A program made the translations under genes and the position numbers. A model generated the notes under the pieces. It worked only from the letters and a program-made list of their open reading frames with translations. It searched no databases and had not been told where the DNA came from. Below are positions 1 to 8,734 of a DNA stretch of 64,000 nucleotides, piece by piece; the first letter of the stretch is position 1; each line of letters opens with the position of its first letter. The stretch covers positions 1-64,000 of the forward strand of contig NZ_JAAVTK010000017.1 of assembly GCF_012275535.1 (NCBI RefSeq), read 5' to 3'. This stretch comes from Hymenobacter artigasi (GTDB taxonomy: Bacteria > Bacteroidota > Bacteroidia > Cytophagales > Hymenobacteraceae).

Positions 1-62
1 GACGCATCTTTGCGTCTTGTCGTTGGGCGATTTCCTTCAACGACAAGACGCAAAGATGCGTC
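1..62. repeat. Perfect inverted repeat, palindrome family A
   Basis: Two perfect 24-bp arms (1-24 and 39-62) surround a 14-nt loop. The arm core GCATCTTTGCGTCTTG recurs at 2022-2079, and both copies are followed by CTCTACA. The pair brackets the two rhomboid genes. It may act as a terminator or be a REP/MITE-like element; the sequence does not decide between these. Confidence 0.85.
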
Positions 63-122
63 TCTACACCGTTCCAGCGGTATTCTTCGCTAACTGTAAA
101 CTGCTTCTTAACCAGTGCCGGC

Positions 123-1058
123 CTACTGCTGGCTGGCCCGGAACAGCTTCTGCTTTTCGTCCTTGGAAAGGCTCTCGTAGCCGGAGCGCGAAATCTTATC
201 CAAAATCGTGTCGATTTCGTCCTGCAGGGGCTGGCCGGGGGCGGCGGGCTTCTTACTGCTGCTCATAGTGACAGCGGCTACCGGCTCGGGGCGGCGCGTG
301 GTGCTGCTCACGCGCATGGTGGGGCGCGGACTGGCGAGGCGGCTGAACCAGTTGCCGACGGCCTGCACCGGGCGGCCCAAGTCGCGCCCGGCCTGCAACT
401 GCTTGATGAACACGAAGCCCAACAAAGCCCCGCCCAGATGGGCCATCATGCCGCCCGGGTTGCCACCGCTAAGGCCCGCCAATGACAGCAGAATGACCAC
501 GGCCGCAATCCATTTGATTTTGACCGGGCCGATGAGAATGACCATGAACGTGTAGTCGGGCAGCAGCGTGGCCGCTGCTACGATGATGGCCGAAACCGCC
601 GCCGATGCGCCGTTCATAGGGCTGCCCAGGCCGGGCTGAAAGGCCGGAATCAGGTTGAAGCTGAGCAGGAAGAAGGCCGCACCGGCCAGCGCCCCCAGCA
701 CGTAGAGGCTCACGAGCCGGCGATTGCCGAGGTACTCCTGAATGAGCTGCCCGAACCAGTACAGGTTCAGCATATTAAACAGGATGTGCAGCAGGCCGTC
801 GAAGAAACTCTTCTGGTAGGTGGTGTGCGTGAAGGCGTAGGTGAGCAGCGTCCAGGGGTGGCGGATGAACTCCGGCAGCGCCGACGACAGCTCAAACTGG
901 CGCAGCAGCAGCGGAAAATACCCGCTGGTGCTGCTGATGGTCATCACAGCCTGCACCACAATCAGGCCCGCAAATACCAGCACGTTGAGCTGAATGAGCT
1001 GGATGAGAGCATTGTCGCGGCGGCTGAAGGCGGTGCGGATATCTTGAACGATGCTCAT
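123..1058 (-). CDS. Rhomboid family intramembrane serine protease with C-terminal cytosolic tail
   Basis: A 311-residue polytopic protein. It carries the rhomboid GxSx motif (MNGASAAVS, nucleophile Ser) and, about 60 residues later, the catalytic His segment MMAHLGGALLG; the Ser-His dyad sits in the membrane and cleaves transmembrane substrates. A HILFNMLNLYWFG segment matches the conserved rhomboid helix 2. After the last helix a basic linker leads to a short acidic/charged C-terminal domain (about residues 275-311, containing LDKISRSGYESLSK) seen on many Bacteroidota rhomboids. A second rhomboid lies 81 bp upstream on the same strand, so the two are probably co-transcribed. Substrates are unknown. 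The ATG at 1058 is the only good start. Confidence 0.93.
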   Translation of the reverse strand: MSIVQDIRTAFSRRDNALIQLIQLNVLVFAGLIVVQAVMTISSTSGYFPLLLRQFELSSALPEFIRHPWTLLTYAFTHTTYQKSFFDGLLHILFNMLNLYWFGQLIQEYLGNRRLVSLYVLGALAGAAFFLLSFNLIPAFQPGLGSPMNGASAAVSAIIVAAATLLPDYTFMVILIGPVKIKWIAAVVILLSLAGLSGGNPGGMMAHLGGALLGFVFIKQLQAGRDLGRPVQAVGNWFSRLASPRPTMRVSSTTRRPEPVAAVTMSSSKKPAAPGQPLQDEIDTILDKISRSGYESLSKDEKQKLFRASQQ

Positions 1059-1139
1059 GGCATGTATCGGGAGTAAACAGATTCAATGAATGTAACGGAA
1101 TAGCCGCCAGCGCGGCCCGTTTATTTCAACAACCAACTA

Positions 1140-1934
1140 TTAGTAAAACCGTTCCCGGCCGTGCTCCCAAAACCGGAGCACGATGAAACCAATCAGCAAC
1201 CCGCCGAGGTGGGCAAAGTGGGCCACGTTGTCGCCGGGCGTGCGGTGCACGCCGTTGTACAGCTCATACGCAGCATATAGAAACACAAAATACTTCGCTT
1301 TGATGGGAAACGGAAAGAAAAGCAGCATTAATTCTGTATTCGGAAACAGGTAGGCGAAGGCGAACAGAATGCCGAACAGTGCGCCTGAAGCGCCCACCAT
1401 GCCGCCGTTGGGAGAATCGCGGGTTTCAGTAACTGCTCCATCCACAGCTTTGGTGGCGGCATTGATGTATTCCTGGTTTTGCGGGTTGCGCTCCAGCGCA
1501 CCGGCCAGGCTTTCGTAGCCGGTGGCATCGGGAAAGTACGAGCGGAAAAAATTGGCAAAATCTCCGCCGGTGGGCGACTGATGAAATTCCTGCCGCGCCA
1601 CTTCCATTTTGTGCATCTCGTAGCCGCGCACGCCTTCGTAGAGCACGCCGGCCCCCACGCCACAAATCAGCCAGAAGGTGAGAAAGCGCGACGCACCCCA
1701 ACGCTGCTCCAGCAGCGGCCCGAAGGAAATCAGACCAAACATGTTGGCAATGAGGTGGCCCCAACCGGCGTGCAGGAACATATAGGTAAAGAACTGCCAG
1801 GGAAAGAAAAACGGCGAACCGACGGGATACAAGCTGCCGACCTGGGTGATGAGCGGCAACAGGCTTTGCTGGGCAACAAGAAACAGAACGTTCGCAATCA
1901 ACAGATTACGAACCGTGGGGGTGAGATTGAACAT
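1140..1934 (-). CDS. Rhomboid family intramembrane serine protease
   Basis: A 264-residue polytopic protein, paralogous to the neighbouring rhomboid but without its tail. The nucleophile motif is VGASGALFGILF and the His motif is HFAHLGGLLIGF. The HAGWGHLIANMFGL helix is typical of the family. A roughly 60-residue hydrophilic insertion (about residues 105-170) lies between the early and catalytic helices, as in several Bacteroidota members. An exact Bacteroidota -7 box (TAGCTTTG, 1987-1994) lies about 53 nt upstream of the ATG, suggesting this is the first gene of a two-gene transcript. Confidence 0.93.
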   Translation of the reverse strand: MFNLTPTVRNLLIANVLFLVAQQSLLPLITQVGSLYPVGSPFFFPWQFFTYMFLHAGWGHLIANMFGLISFGPLLEQRWGASRFLTFWLICGVGAGVLYEGVRGYEMHKMEVARQEFHQSPTGGDFANFFRSYFPDATGYESLAGALERNPQNQEYINAATKAVDGAVTETRDSPNGGMVGASGALFGILFAFAYLFPNTELMLLFFPFPIKAKYFVFLYAAYELYNGVHRTPGDNVAHFAHLGGLLIGFIVLRFWEHGRERFY

Positions 1935-1986
1935 GCTTTTGAAAAAACGCCCCGCGTGGTGGGCGAGCGATTGAAAGTAGTGAGCG

Positions 1987-1994
1987 CAAAGCTA
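1987..1994 (-). promoter_or_regulatory. Bacteroidota -7 box for the rhomboid pair
   Basis: TAGCTTTG on the minus strand matches TAnnTTTG exactly, 53 nt before the ATG at 1934. I see no convincing -33 TTTG. Confidence 0.5.
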
Positions 1995-2021
1995 GAGCAC
2001 CCGTAGCGCGGATGACGTAAA

Positions 2022-2079
2022 GCTGCATCTTTGCGTCTTGGCGTTGAACGGTGCGAACGCCGAGACGCAAAGATGCGCC
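2022..2079. repeat. Inverted repeat, palindrome family A (second copy)
   Basis: Arms 2022-2045 and 2055-2079 pair with only a few mismatches and share the core of the repeat at 1-62. It sits between the rhomboid promoter and the 3' end of mutL, where it could terminate mutL transcription. Confidence 0.8.
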
Positions 2080-2092
2080 TCTACAAACCGCG

Positions 2093-4180
2093 CTACTTAC
2101 GGAAGAAATCGGCCAGCTGCTGGCCGTCAAGTAGTACGAGGGTTTTGCGGCCGTCGGGGGTGTAGCCGGGGGTTTGGCAGGCGAAGAGGCGGTCGGCCAG
2201 GGCGTTGAGCTCGGATTCGGGCAGGCGGGTGGCGGCGGTGCCGGCGGCTACGCGGCGGGCCAGGGCCCGGGCCAGGCTCTCGCGCTGGTCGAGCTTGAGC
2301 GGGCCGGCCGTGGTCCGGAATTGCTCGATAAGACTTTCCAGCAGCTCTTTTTCGTCCTGCGCGGGCATGCCGGCCGGAATGGCTTCCACGGCAATGGTAC
2401 TCGGCCCGAACTCGTTAAAAATGAAGCCCAGCGCGTGCAGCGGCTCGGTGAGCTCTCGCAGAACAGCAAAATCGGCCGGCGAAAACGTGACCGTGCGCGG
2501 AAACAGCAGCGTTTGCGACGTGCCCACGGCCCGGCTCAACTCCTGCCGGTACTGCTCATACAGGATGCGCTCGCGGGCCGCTTCCTGGTCAATCAGCAGC
2601 ACGCCCGACTTCACGGGCACCAGCACATAGCGCTGCTGCACCTGCACGGCGCGGCTGCCCGCGCCACCACCCTCGCGGGCCGGAACCACCCGGCCCGGGG
2701 CACCATCGGGCACGTTCAGGCCCAGCGACAGCTCGGCTGAGCCGGGGCTACCCCGCCCGGGCAGACTATTGATAACGGACTCGACGGGCACGGCCGGCGG
2801 GGGGCCCTCAAAGCTGCGGGCGGTCACGGCATCAATGGTTGCATCGTCGCGCACGGGCTGGCCCAGCTCGCGGTAAAAGGCTTCGAGGTCGCGGCGGGCC
2901 TGCTCGGTGGGGCGCGGCGGCAGCTCGCGCTCGAAGCCGTCGCGGCGAGTTTCGGAATTGAAGTTGGCGAAACCAGAGCTGCCCCCGGCGGTGCGCGGAG
3001 CCGCCCCCGAGGCGGCAGCGGCCAAGGCATCGGGGCGGTAGCCGTCGGAGCTGGCGGCGCGGGCCAGCGGGGTAGCGGCGGGCAGGTGGTCGTCGGCTTC
3101 GGTGGGGATGCCGCCCGTGCCCTTGCCGGCCCGCAGCGGGCGGATGGGCGCAAAATTCACGTCGCCTTCGAAGTCCAGCGAGGGCGCAATGTTGTGCAGG
3201 CCCAGGCTTTGCTTCACGGCGGCGCGCACCACGGCGTACACGGTTTTCTCGTCCTCGAACTTGATTTCCGTCTTGGTTGGGTGCACGTTGATGTCGATGG
3301 CCTTGGGGTCGAGCTCCAGAAACAGTACGTAGAACGGGTGCGTGTCGCGGGCCAACAGGCCTTCGTAAGCCGCCAGCACGGCGTGGTTGAGATAGGCCGA
3401 GCGAATGAAGCGGTTATTGACGAAGAAAAACTGGTCGCCCCGGCTTTTCTTGCTCGACTCAGGCTTGCCCACAAAGCCGCGCACCGAAATGGAGTGCGTC
3501 ACTTCCTCGCAGGCCGCCAGCTGCTCTTTGTAGCCGTTACCCAGCAGCGCCACAATGCGCTGGCTCAGCTTGCCGGCCGGCAGGCCAAACACTTCCAGCT
3601 CGTTCTGATAGAGCGAAAAGGCAATTTGCGGATTGGCCAGCGCTACGTGCTGAAACTCGTCGAGAATGTGCCGCATTTCCACGGCGTTGCTCTTGAGGAA
3701 GTTACGCCGGGCGGGCACGTTAAAAAACAGGTTCTTGACGGCGATGCTGGTGCCGTCCGGACAAGCGGTGGGCTGCTGGCTGGTGATTTGGGAGCCCTCC
3801 ACGAGCAACAGGCTGCCGGTATCCTGGTCGCGCTGCTTGGTGCGGATTTCGACCTGAGCCACGGCCGCGATGCTGGCCAGCGCCTCGCCCCGAAAGCCCA
3901 GGGTGCGAATGCGAAATAAATCTTCGGTCGAGCGGATTTTGCTGGTGGCGTGGCGCTCCAGGCTCATGCGCGCGTCGGTGGGGCTCATGCCGGCACCGTT
4001 GTCCACCACCTGCACCAGCTGCTTGCCGGCCTCTTTCACAATCAGTTGCACCTGCGTGGCGCCGGCATCGACGGCGTTTTCCAGCAGCTCCTTCACCACC
4101 GAGGCAGGGCGCTGCACCACCTCGCCGGCCGCAATCTGGTTGGCAAGGTATTCGGGAAGCAGATGAATGATATCAGGCAT
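2093..4180 (-). CDS. mutL: DNA mismatch repair protein MutL
   Basis: A 695-residue GHKL ATPase that couples MutS mismatch recognition to strand removal. The N-terminal ATPase motifs are intact: ELLENAVDAGA (Glu31, Asn35), DNGAGM (Asp60), GFRGEALASI and the conserved NVPARRNFL segment. A low-complexity Ala/Pro/Gly linker (about residues 340-500) leads to the C-terminal dimerisation domain. The position of the MutL endonuclease motif DQHAxxExxxxE reads DQEAARERILYE (Asp531 onward), so the metal-binding His is replaced by Glu, and the downstream metal site appears as TPDGRK rather than a CPHGRP form. Nicking activity is therefore uncertain. The gene stands alone; the start is the ATG beginning MPDIIHLLPEYLANQIAAG, typical of MutL. 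Confidence 0.97.
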   Translation of the reverse strand: MPDIIHLLPEYLANQIAAGEVVQRPASVVKELLENAVDAGATQVQLIVKEAGKQLVQVVDNGAGMSPTDARMSLERHATSKIRSTEDLFRIRTLGFRGEALASIAAVAQVEIRTKQRDQDTGSLLLVEGSQITSQQPTACPDGTSIAVKNLFFNVPARRNFLKSNAVEMRHILDEFQHVALANPQIAFSLYQNELEVFGLPAGKLSQRIVALLGNGYKEQLAACEEVTHSISVRGFVGKPESSKKSRGDQFFFVNNRFIRSAYLNHAVLAAYEGLLARDTHPFYVLFLELDPKAIDINVHPTKTEIKFEDEKTVYAVVRAAVKQSLGLHNIAPSLDFEGDVNFAPIRPLRAGKGTGGIPTEADDHLPAATPLARAASSDGYRPDALAAAASGAAPRTAGGSSGFANFNSETRRDGFERELPPRPTEQARRDLEAFYRELGQPVRDDATIDAVTARSFEGPPPAVPVESVINSLPGRGSPGSAELSLGLNVPDGAPGRVVPAREGGGAGSRAVQVQQRYVLVPVKSGVLLIDQEAARERILYEQYRQELSRAVGTSQTLLFPRTVTFSPADFAVLRELTEPLHALGFIFNEFGPSTIAVEAIPAGMPAQDEKELLESLIEQFRTTAGPLKLDQRESLARALARRVAAGTAATRLPESELNALADRLFACQTPGYTPDGRKTLVLLDGQQLADFFRK

Positions 4181-4499
4181 TTTCTGGAAACGGGAAGCGA
4201 GAATTGAGACGCGGGCAACGAACAGCTAACCAACACGCAAACAAGCCGAAACGTGTTGAGCAATAACCAAAAAACTGCCGCGTTGTAAACCCGCGACGGG
4301 GTTTGTTGCGTACCTTCGCGGCTAAATAGCGGAGTTCCAAAGCGAAATTTTACGGCTCGCGCCGTTTGGTTTCGCACCAGAGCCGCCCAGGATTGGAACC
4401 TCCAAACCCGGCCGGCGGGTTCCGTTGCTACTCACGACAAAAGTACGGCCCCCGCGGCCCGTTTACCCCTTGAACCAACCCACCAACCCTACGGGGCTG
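4181..4499. other. Intergenic region between divergent mutL and the GH3 gene
   Basis: This 319-bp divergent spacer contains no credible gene. A near-consensus -7 sequence TACCTTCG at 4311-4318 points toward the GH3 gene but would leave a long leader of about 180 nt. I see no operator-like repeat. Confidence 0.4.
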
Positions 4500-7493
4500 A
4501 TGCGCATCCCTTTCCAGCTTACCATGGCGGCTCTGCTGCTGACGGCGGGACTGTTGCTGTCGTTTGCCGAAGTAAAAAAAATGCCCGCCGACCCGCTGCC
4601 TTCCGGCCCCGTGGAAACGGCCTGGGTCGATAGCATTTTTAATGCCCTCACGCCCGACCAGCGCTTGGGCCAGCTGTTCATGGTGGCCGCGTATTCCAAC
4701 AAAGACCGCAGCCACGTCGAGCGCATCGAGCGGCTGGTGCGCAACCAGGGCATTGGCGGCGTGATGTTTATGCAGGGCGGCCCAAAGCGCCAGGCCCTGA
4801 TGGCCAACCGCCTGCAAGCCACCGCCAAAGTGCCGCTGCTCATTGCCATGGATGCCGAGTGGGGCCTCGATATGCGCCTCGACTCCTCGGCCCACTTCGC
4901 CAAGCAAATGACGCTGGGGGCCATGGACGACCCCAAGTACGTGTACCAGATGGGCCGCGACATTGCCCGCAAAATGCGGGCGCTGGGCGTGCACATCGAC
5001 TTCGCGCCGGTGCTCGACGTGAACTCCAACCCCAGCAATCCGGTCATCGGCAACCGCTCGTTTGGCGAGGACCAGAACCGCGTAGCCGCGCTGGGCATTC
5101 AGTATATCAAGGGCTTGCAGGATAACAACGTGATGGCCGTGGCCAAGCACTTCCCCGGCCACGGCGACACCGATACCGACTCGCACGTTTCGCTGCCGGT
5201 AATTAATACCGACATGGCCCGCCTCACAAAGGTGGATTTGGTGCCGTTCCAGCAGTCGTTCGAAGCTGGCGTGATGGGCGTGATTGTGGCCCACCTCTAC
5301 ATGCCGCTGTTCGACACCACGGACGCCAAAACCACTACCCTCTCGCATGCGCTGGTAACGGACTTGCTAAAGGACAAGATGGGCTTTAAAGGCCTGGTTT
5401 TCACCGATGCGCTTAACATGCGCAGCGTGAGCAAGCTCTACAAAGACGGCGAGCTGGACGCCCTGGCCCTGGCCGCTGGTAACGATGTGCTGCTGTTTTC
5501 GGAAGATGTTCCCTCGGCCCTGCTGCGCATACGCGAGGCGGTGGCCGCCGGCAAGCTCACGCAGATGGATTTGGACCTGCGCATCAAGAAAATTCTGCGG
5601 GCCAAATACTGGGCCGGGCTGAATCACTACCAGCCGGTAAACATGCGTACACTACGCGACAGCCTGAACCTGCCGGCTTCTAAGGTATTGTCCCAGAGCA
5701 TTTTTGAGCACGCGGTGACCGTGGCAAAAAACGATGACAATCTCCTCCCCTTCCAGCGGCTCGATACGTTGCGGATTGCGGCCATCACCATCGGCACGCA
5801 GGCGGAAGGGCCGTACGCGACCATTTTCAATAAGTACCAGCCCGGCCCGGTATATGCCGTGCCCGACCGCTACGCGCCCGATTCCACGTTTGCCCGCATC
5901 AGCAGCCGCCTGCAGGGCTACAACGTGGTAGTGGTGAGCCTGCACGCCATGAATAACACGCCCAGCCACAACTATGGCCTTGGCGATGGGGCGCTGAAAT
6001 TCATCAAGCAGCTGGAGGCCAACAAGCGCATCAAAACGGTGGTGGTGGCCATGGGCAACGCGTATTCGCTGAAGTTTCTGGAAAATGCGCGCACGCTGGT
6101 GTGCGGCTACGAAGACCATTACGCGGCGCAGCTGGTGGTGCCGCAGGTGCTGTTTGGGGCGCTGCCGGCGCGGGGCAAATTGCCCGTTACGGTGTCGCCC
6201 ACGCTCAAAACCAATTTCGGCATTGCCACCGCCGATCTGCACCGCCTGCGCTACGCCGTGCCCGAAAGCCAGGGCCTGAGCTCGCGGGTGCTGGCCCAGA
6301 TTGATAACATCGCCCTCGAAAGCCAGACCTACGCCGCCGCCCCCGGCTGCCAGGTGCTGGTGGCCAAAAACGGCACCGTGGTCTTCGACCAAAGCTACGG
6401 CTACTGCACCTACGACCAGACCCAACCGGTGACCAGCAGCACGCTATACGACCTGGCCTCGGTGACGAAAGTGGCCGGCACATTGCAAGCCGTGATGTAT
6501 CTCAAGGACCAGGGCAAGCTGAACATTGAGGAGAAAGTGGCCACCTACCTGCCCGAGCTGGCCCGCACCAACAAGCGCGACATGACCGTGCGCGATGTGC
6601 TGCTGCACCAGGCCGGCCTCAAGCCCGGCATTCCGACCTGGGAGCGCACCATCAACGGCAATGGCCTGAAACCCACGTTCTACGCCAGTACCCGCTCCGA
6701 CGATTTCCCTAACGAGGTGGCGCCCGGCGAGTACAGCACCAAAGCCGCCGATGACTCCGTCTGGGCCTGGACCATGCGCTCCGGCCTGCTGCCTAAAATA
6801 AAGGGCCGGTACCCTACGGAATATTCGGACCTGAGCTTTATGGTAATGAAGCGGGTGTGCGAAAAGATTCTCAAGCAGCCGATTGAGAATTTTCTGGAGG
6901 CCAACTTCTACCGGCCGCTGGGCCTGGGCAGCATGACGTACAACCCCCTGCAGCGCTTTCCCAAAACCTGCATTGCGCCCACGGAGAACGACACGTACTA
7001 CCGCCGCGAGCAGCTGCAAGGCACGGTGCACGACCAAACTGCCGCCCTCGTGGGGGGCGTGGGCGGCCACGCCGGCCTTTTTGCCACCGCCAACGACCTG
7101 GCCGTACTAATGCAGATGAACCTGCAAAACGGCATCTATGGCGGTACCCGCTACTTCCAATCGCCGGTGGTGACGGAGTTTGCGCGGCCCCAGACGGCAG
7201 GCAGCCGGCGCGGCCTGGGCTGGGACCACGGCGACCCCAGCAAGCCCGAAGGCCCCACCAGCAACCTCTCGCCCGCCAGTACCTTCGGCCACACCGGCTT
7301 CACGGGCACCTGCGTGTGGATGGACCCGGAAAACAACATCCTCTACATCTTCCTCTCCAATCGCGTGTACCCCGACGCGGGCAATAACAAGCTGCGCCAG
7401 TACAACATCCGCACCCGCATTCAGGAGGTTATTTACAAGGCCATGGCGGCGGAAAGCGCGAAGAAGCTGCCGGCTACGGCGAGTCAGAAATAA
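4500..7493 (+). CDS. Exported GH3 beta-N-acetylhexosaminidase (NagZ-like) fused to a serine beta-lactamase domain
   Basis: A 997-residue exported protein. After a hydrophobic signal segment (MTMAALLLTAGLLLSFA-like), residues of about 45-390 form a GH3 domain. It has the NagZ loop KHFPGHGDTDTDSH (Lys216; His229 of the Asp-His dyad) and the nucleophile in FTDALNM (Asp303). A GH3 C-terminal domain follows. From about residue 590 there is a class C beta-lactamase/DD-peptidase domain with SVTK (Ser654, Lys657), YSD in place of YxN, and HTG in place of KTG. GH3 removes terminal GlcNAc from muropeptides; the second domain probably acts on the peptide part or an ester. The fusion is known in Bacteroidota. 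I chose the ATG at 4500 because it starts the signal peptide; an upstream ATG at 4425 adds a non-signal extension. Confidence 0.93.
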   Translation: MRIPFQLTMAALLLTAGLLLSFAEVKKMPADPLPSGPVETAWVDSIFNALTPDQRLGQLFMVAAYSNKDRSHVERIERLVRNQGIGGVMFMQGGPKRQALMANRLQATAKVPLLIAMDAEWGLDMRLDSSAHFAKQMTLGAMDDPKYVYQMGRDIARKMRALGVHIDFAPVLDVNSNPSNPVIGNRSFGEDQNRVAALGIQYIKGLQDNNVMAVAKHFPGHGDTDTDSHVSLPVINTDMARLTKVDLVPFQQSFEAGVMGVIVAHLYMPLFDTTDAKTTTLSHALVTDLLKDKMGFKGLVFTDALNMRSVSKLYKDGELDALALAAGNDVLLFSEDVPSALLRIREAVAAGKLTQMDLDLRIKKILRAKYWAGLNHYQPVNMRTLRDSLNLPASKVLSQSIFEHAVTVAKNDDNLLPFQRLDTLRIAAITIGTQAEGPYATIFNKYQPGPVYAVPDRYAPDSTFARISSRLQGYNVVVVSLHAMNNTPSHNYGLGDGALKFIKQLEANKRIKTVVVAMGNAYSLKFLENARTLVCGYEDHYAAQLVVPQVLFGALPARGKLPVTVSPTLKTNFGIATADLHRLRYAVPESQGLSSRVLAQIDNIALESQTYAAAPGCQVLVAKNGTVVFDQSYGYCTYDQTQPVTSSTLYDLASVTKVAGTLQAVMYLKDQGKLNIEEKVATYLPELARTNKRDMTVRDVLLHQAGLKPGIPTWERTINGNGLKPTFYASTRSDDFPNEVAPGEYSTKAADDSVWAWTMRSGLLPKIKGRYPTEYSDLSFMVMKRVCEKILKQPIENFLEANFYRPLGLGSMTYNPLQRFPKTCIAPTENDTYYRREQLQGTVHDQTAALVGGVGGHAGLFATANDLAVLMQMNLQNGIYGGTRYFQSPVVTEFARPQTAGSRRGLGWDHGDPSKPEGPTSNLSPASTFGHTGFTGTCVWMDPENNILYIFLSNRVYPDAGNNKLRQYNIRTRIQEVIYKAMAAESAKKLPATASQK

Positions 7494-7518
7494 AGACTTC
7501 TGACCTGTTAAAACCACG

Positions 7519-7550
7519 ACGGGGCCACGATTTTGCAGTCGTGGCCCCGT
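7519..7550. terminator. Bidirectional hairpin terminator
   Basis: A 12-bp perfect GC-rich stem (7519-7530 with 7539-7550) with an 8-nt loop lies between two convergent genes, where it can serve both. A T-rich tail is weak. Confidence 0.7.
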
Positions 7551-7562
7551 TATGGTTTGGGC

Positions 7563-8366
7563 CTACTTGATAATGAAATCCATCATCAGATTATAACTCA
7601 CATTAAACGCCGGCTGCTGGGTTTCGCGCCAGTATTGGTACATGAGGCCAATATCCCAGTCCAGCTTGTGCTCGGGGAAGCTGCGGCGGTAGAACACGGA
7701 AGCGCGGTTTTCGGTGAGCTTGTAGGGGCTCCAGCGGTGGCCCGTTTTTTCGGCGGTGGCGGTGCTGTAGTCGTCGGCGGCCGTCAGTATTTCGTCGTTG
7801 AGGATGAGCCAGTGACGGCCTTGCGAATCAAGCGGAATTTTACCGTTCACCATCTCGCGGGCCCGAAACTCGAAGGGCGTGGGCCAGCGGCCGAAATCGG
7901 ACGTGAAATAAAATCGGTAGTCGGCACGCAGCGTATTGGTGAATAACACTTTGCCAAATTTCGCATCGTAGTATAACTTTTGGAATGGCCGCAGCTCGTT
8001 GCGGTACGTGTTGGGCTGGCTGGCTTCGTAGGGCGCTTCTTCCAAGTAAGAATTACGCCGCCAGTAGCCCACCGAAACAGCCGTGCGCCAGTGCGGGGCC
8101 AATTGGTAAATGAAGTCCTGCGTTAGCACGAAAAGGCCCTGCCGCTTCACTGGGTTCAGGTCGCCGGTGGGGTCGCTGTGCCGGCCGAAGCCAATGTCCG
8201 TCACCGAAGTCCAGTGCGCCGAAAGCTCCTTGTCGAGCCCGAATGCGACCCAGGTAGTAAGCTTGCCGCCCTGAGCTTCTGCCCCAATCTGGGCAGCGGC
8301 GCGGTTAGGCACCAGCAATGGGATAGCAAAAGCAAGCAGGGCGGTGAAGCGCGTAGGATTGACCAT
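7563..8366 (-). CDS. DUF2490-type outer-membrane/periplasmic protein
   Basis: A 267-residue protein with a signal peptide (hydrophobic segment followed by RAAAQ, cleavage probably after the Ala run). The rest is rich in alternating aromatic/charged residues, e.g. WVAFGLDKELSAHW, LYYDAKFGKVLF and WDIGLMYQYW, and ends in FIIK, consistent with a beta-barrel. The pattern matches the DUF2490 family of Bacteroidota outer-membrane proteins, whose function is unknown. It is a single gene convergent with the GH3 gene. The family call rests on overall pattern rather than a diagnostic motif. Confidence 0.8.
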   Translation of the reverse strand: MVNPTRFTALLAFAIPLLVPNRAAAQIGAEAQGGKLTTWVAFGLDKELSAHWTSVTDIGFGRHSDPTGDLNPVKRQGLFVLTQDFIYQLAPHWRTAVSVGYWRRNSYLEEAPYEASQPNTYRNELRPFQKLYYDAKFGKVLFTNTLRADYRFYFTSDFGRWPTPFEFRAREMVNGKIPLDSQGRHWLILNDEILTAADDYSTATAEKTGHRWSPYKLTENRASVFYRRSFPEHKLDWDIGLMYQYWRETQQPAFNVSYNLMMDFIIK

Positions 8367-8734
8367 AGCAGTGCGGCGTAATCAACGCCAGACCGCCGGG
8401 TTACTTACCATTGATGGCCTGCGGCACGAGGATTACGGCTGCAGTTTCGCACGGAGACCATAAATTTTTCATGAAGCAGCAACCGTAACCAGCGCCGAAA
8501 AATGCCACAGTTGCCGTTTCACCGGCCGGCAGCTCCATATTTTTACCGCCAGCGGCCACAATGCCCATGAAGCGCAAATGTGAACAGCATCTGCCGATAC
8601 GGAATTACGGTTTTTACGTATGGTGAGGGGTCGGAGCAAATAAAACCACGGTTCATCCGTCAACCAACCCACTCGGCAGCCTGGCGCAACAATGCGCCTC
8701 TTATCTGGTTCGCTAAGCGCAACAGCATTATCTC
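8367..8734. other. Intergenic region between divergent genes
   Basis: This 368-bp divergent spacer between the DUF2490-type gene and bshA holds no ORF that looks like a real protein and no strong palindrome. It probably holds both promoters, but I cannot place them with confidence. Confidence 0.4.

Noticed and set aside
4428-5348. Long minus-strand ORF inside the GH3 gene
   Set aside because: It is the mirror of GC-rich codons in a gene with clear catalytic motifs; composition (His/Val/Gly-rich) is typical of antisense shadows.
8469-8672. 67-residue minus-strand ORF upstream of bshA
   Set aside because: No signal, domain or promoter support; composition looks random.
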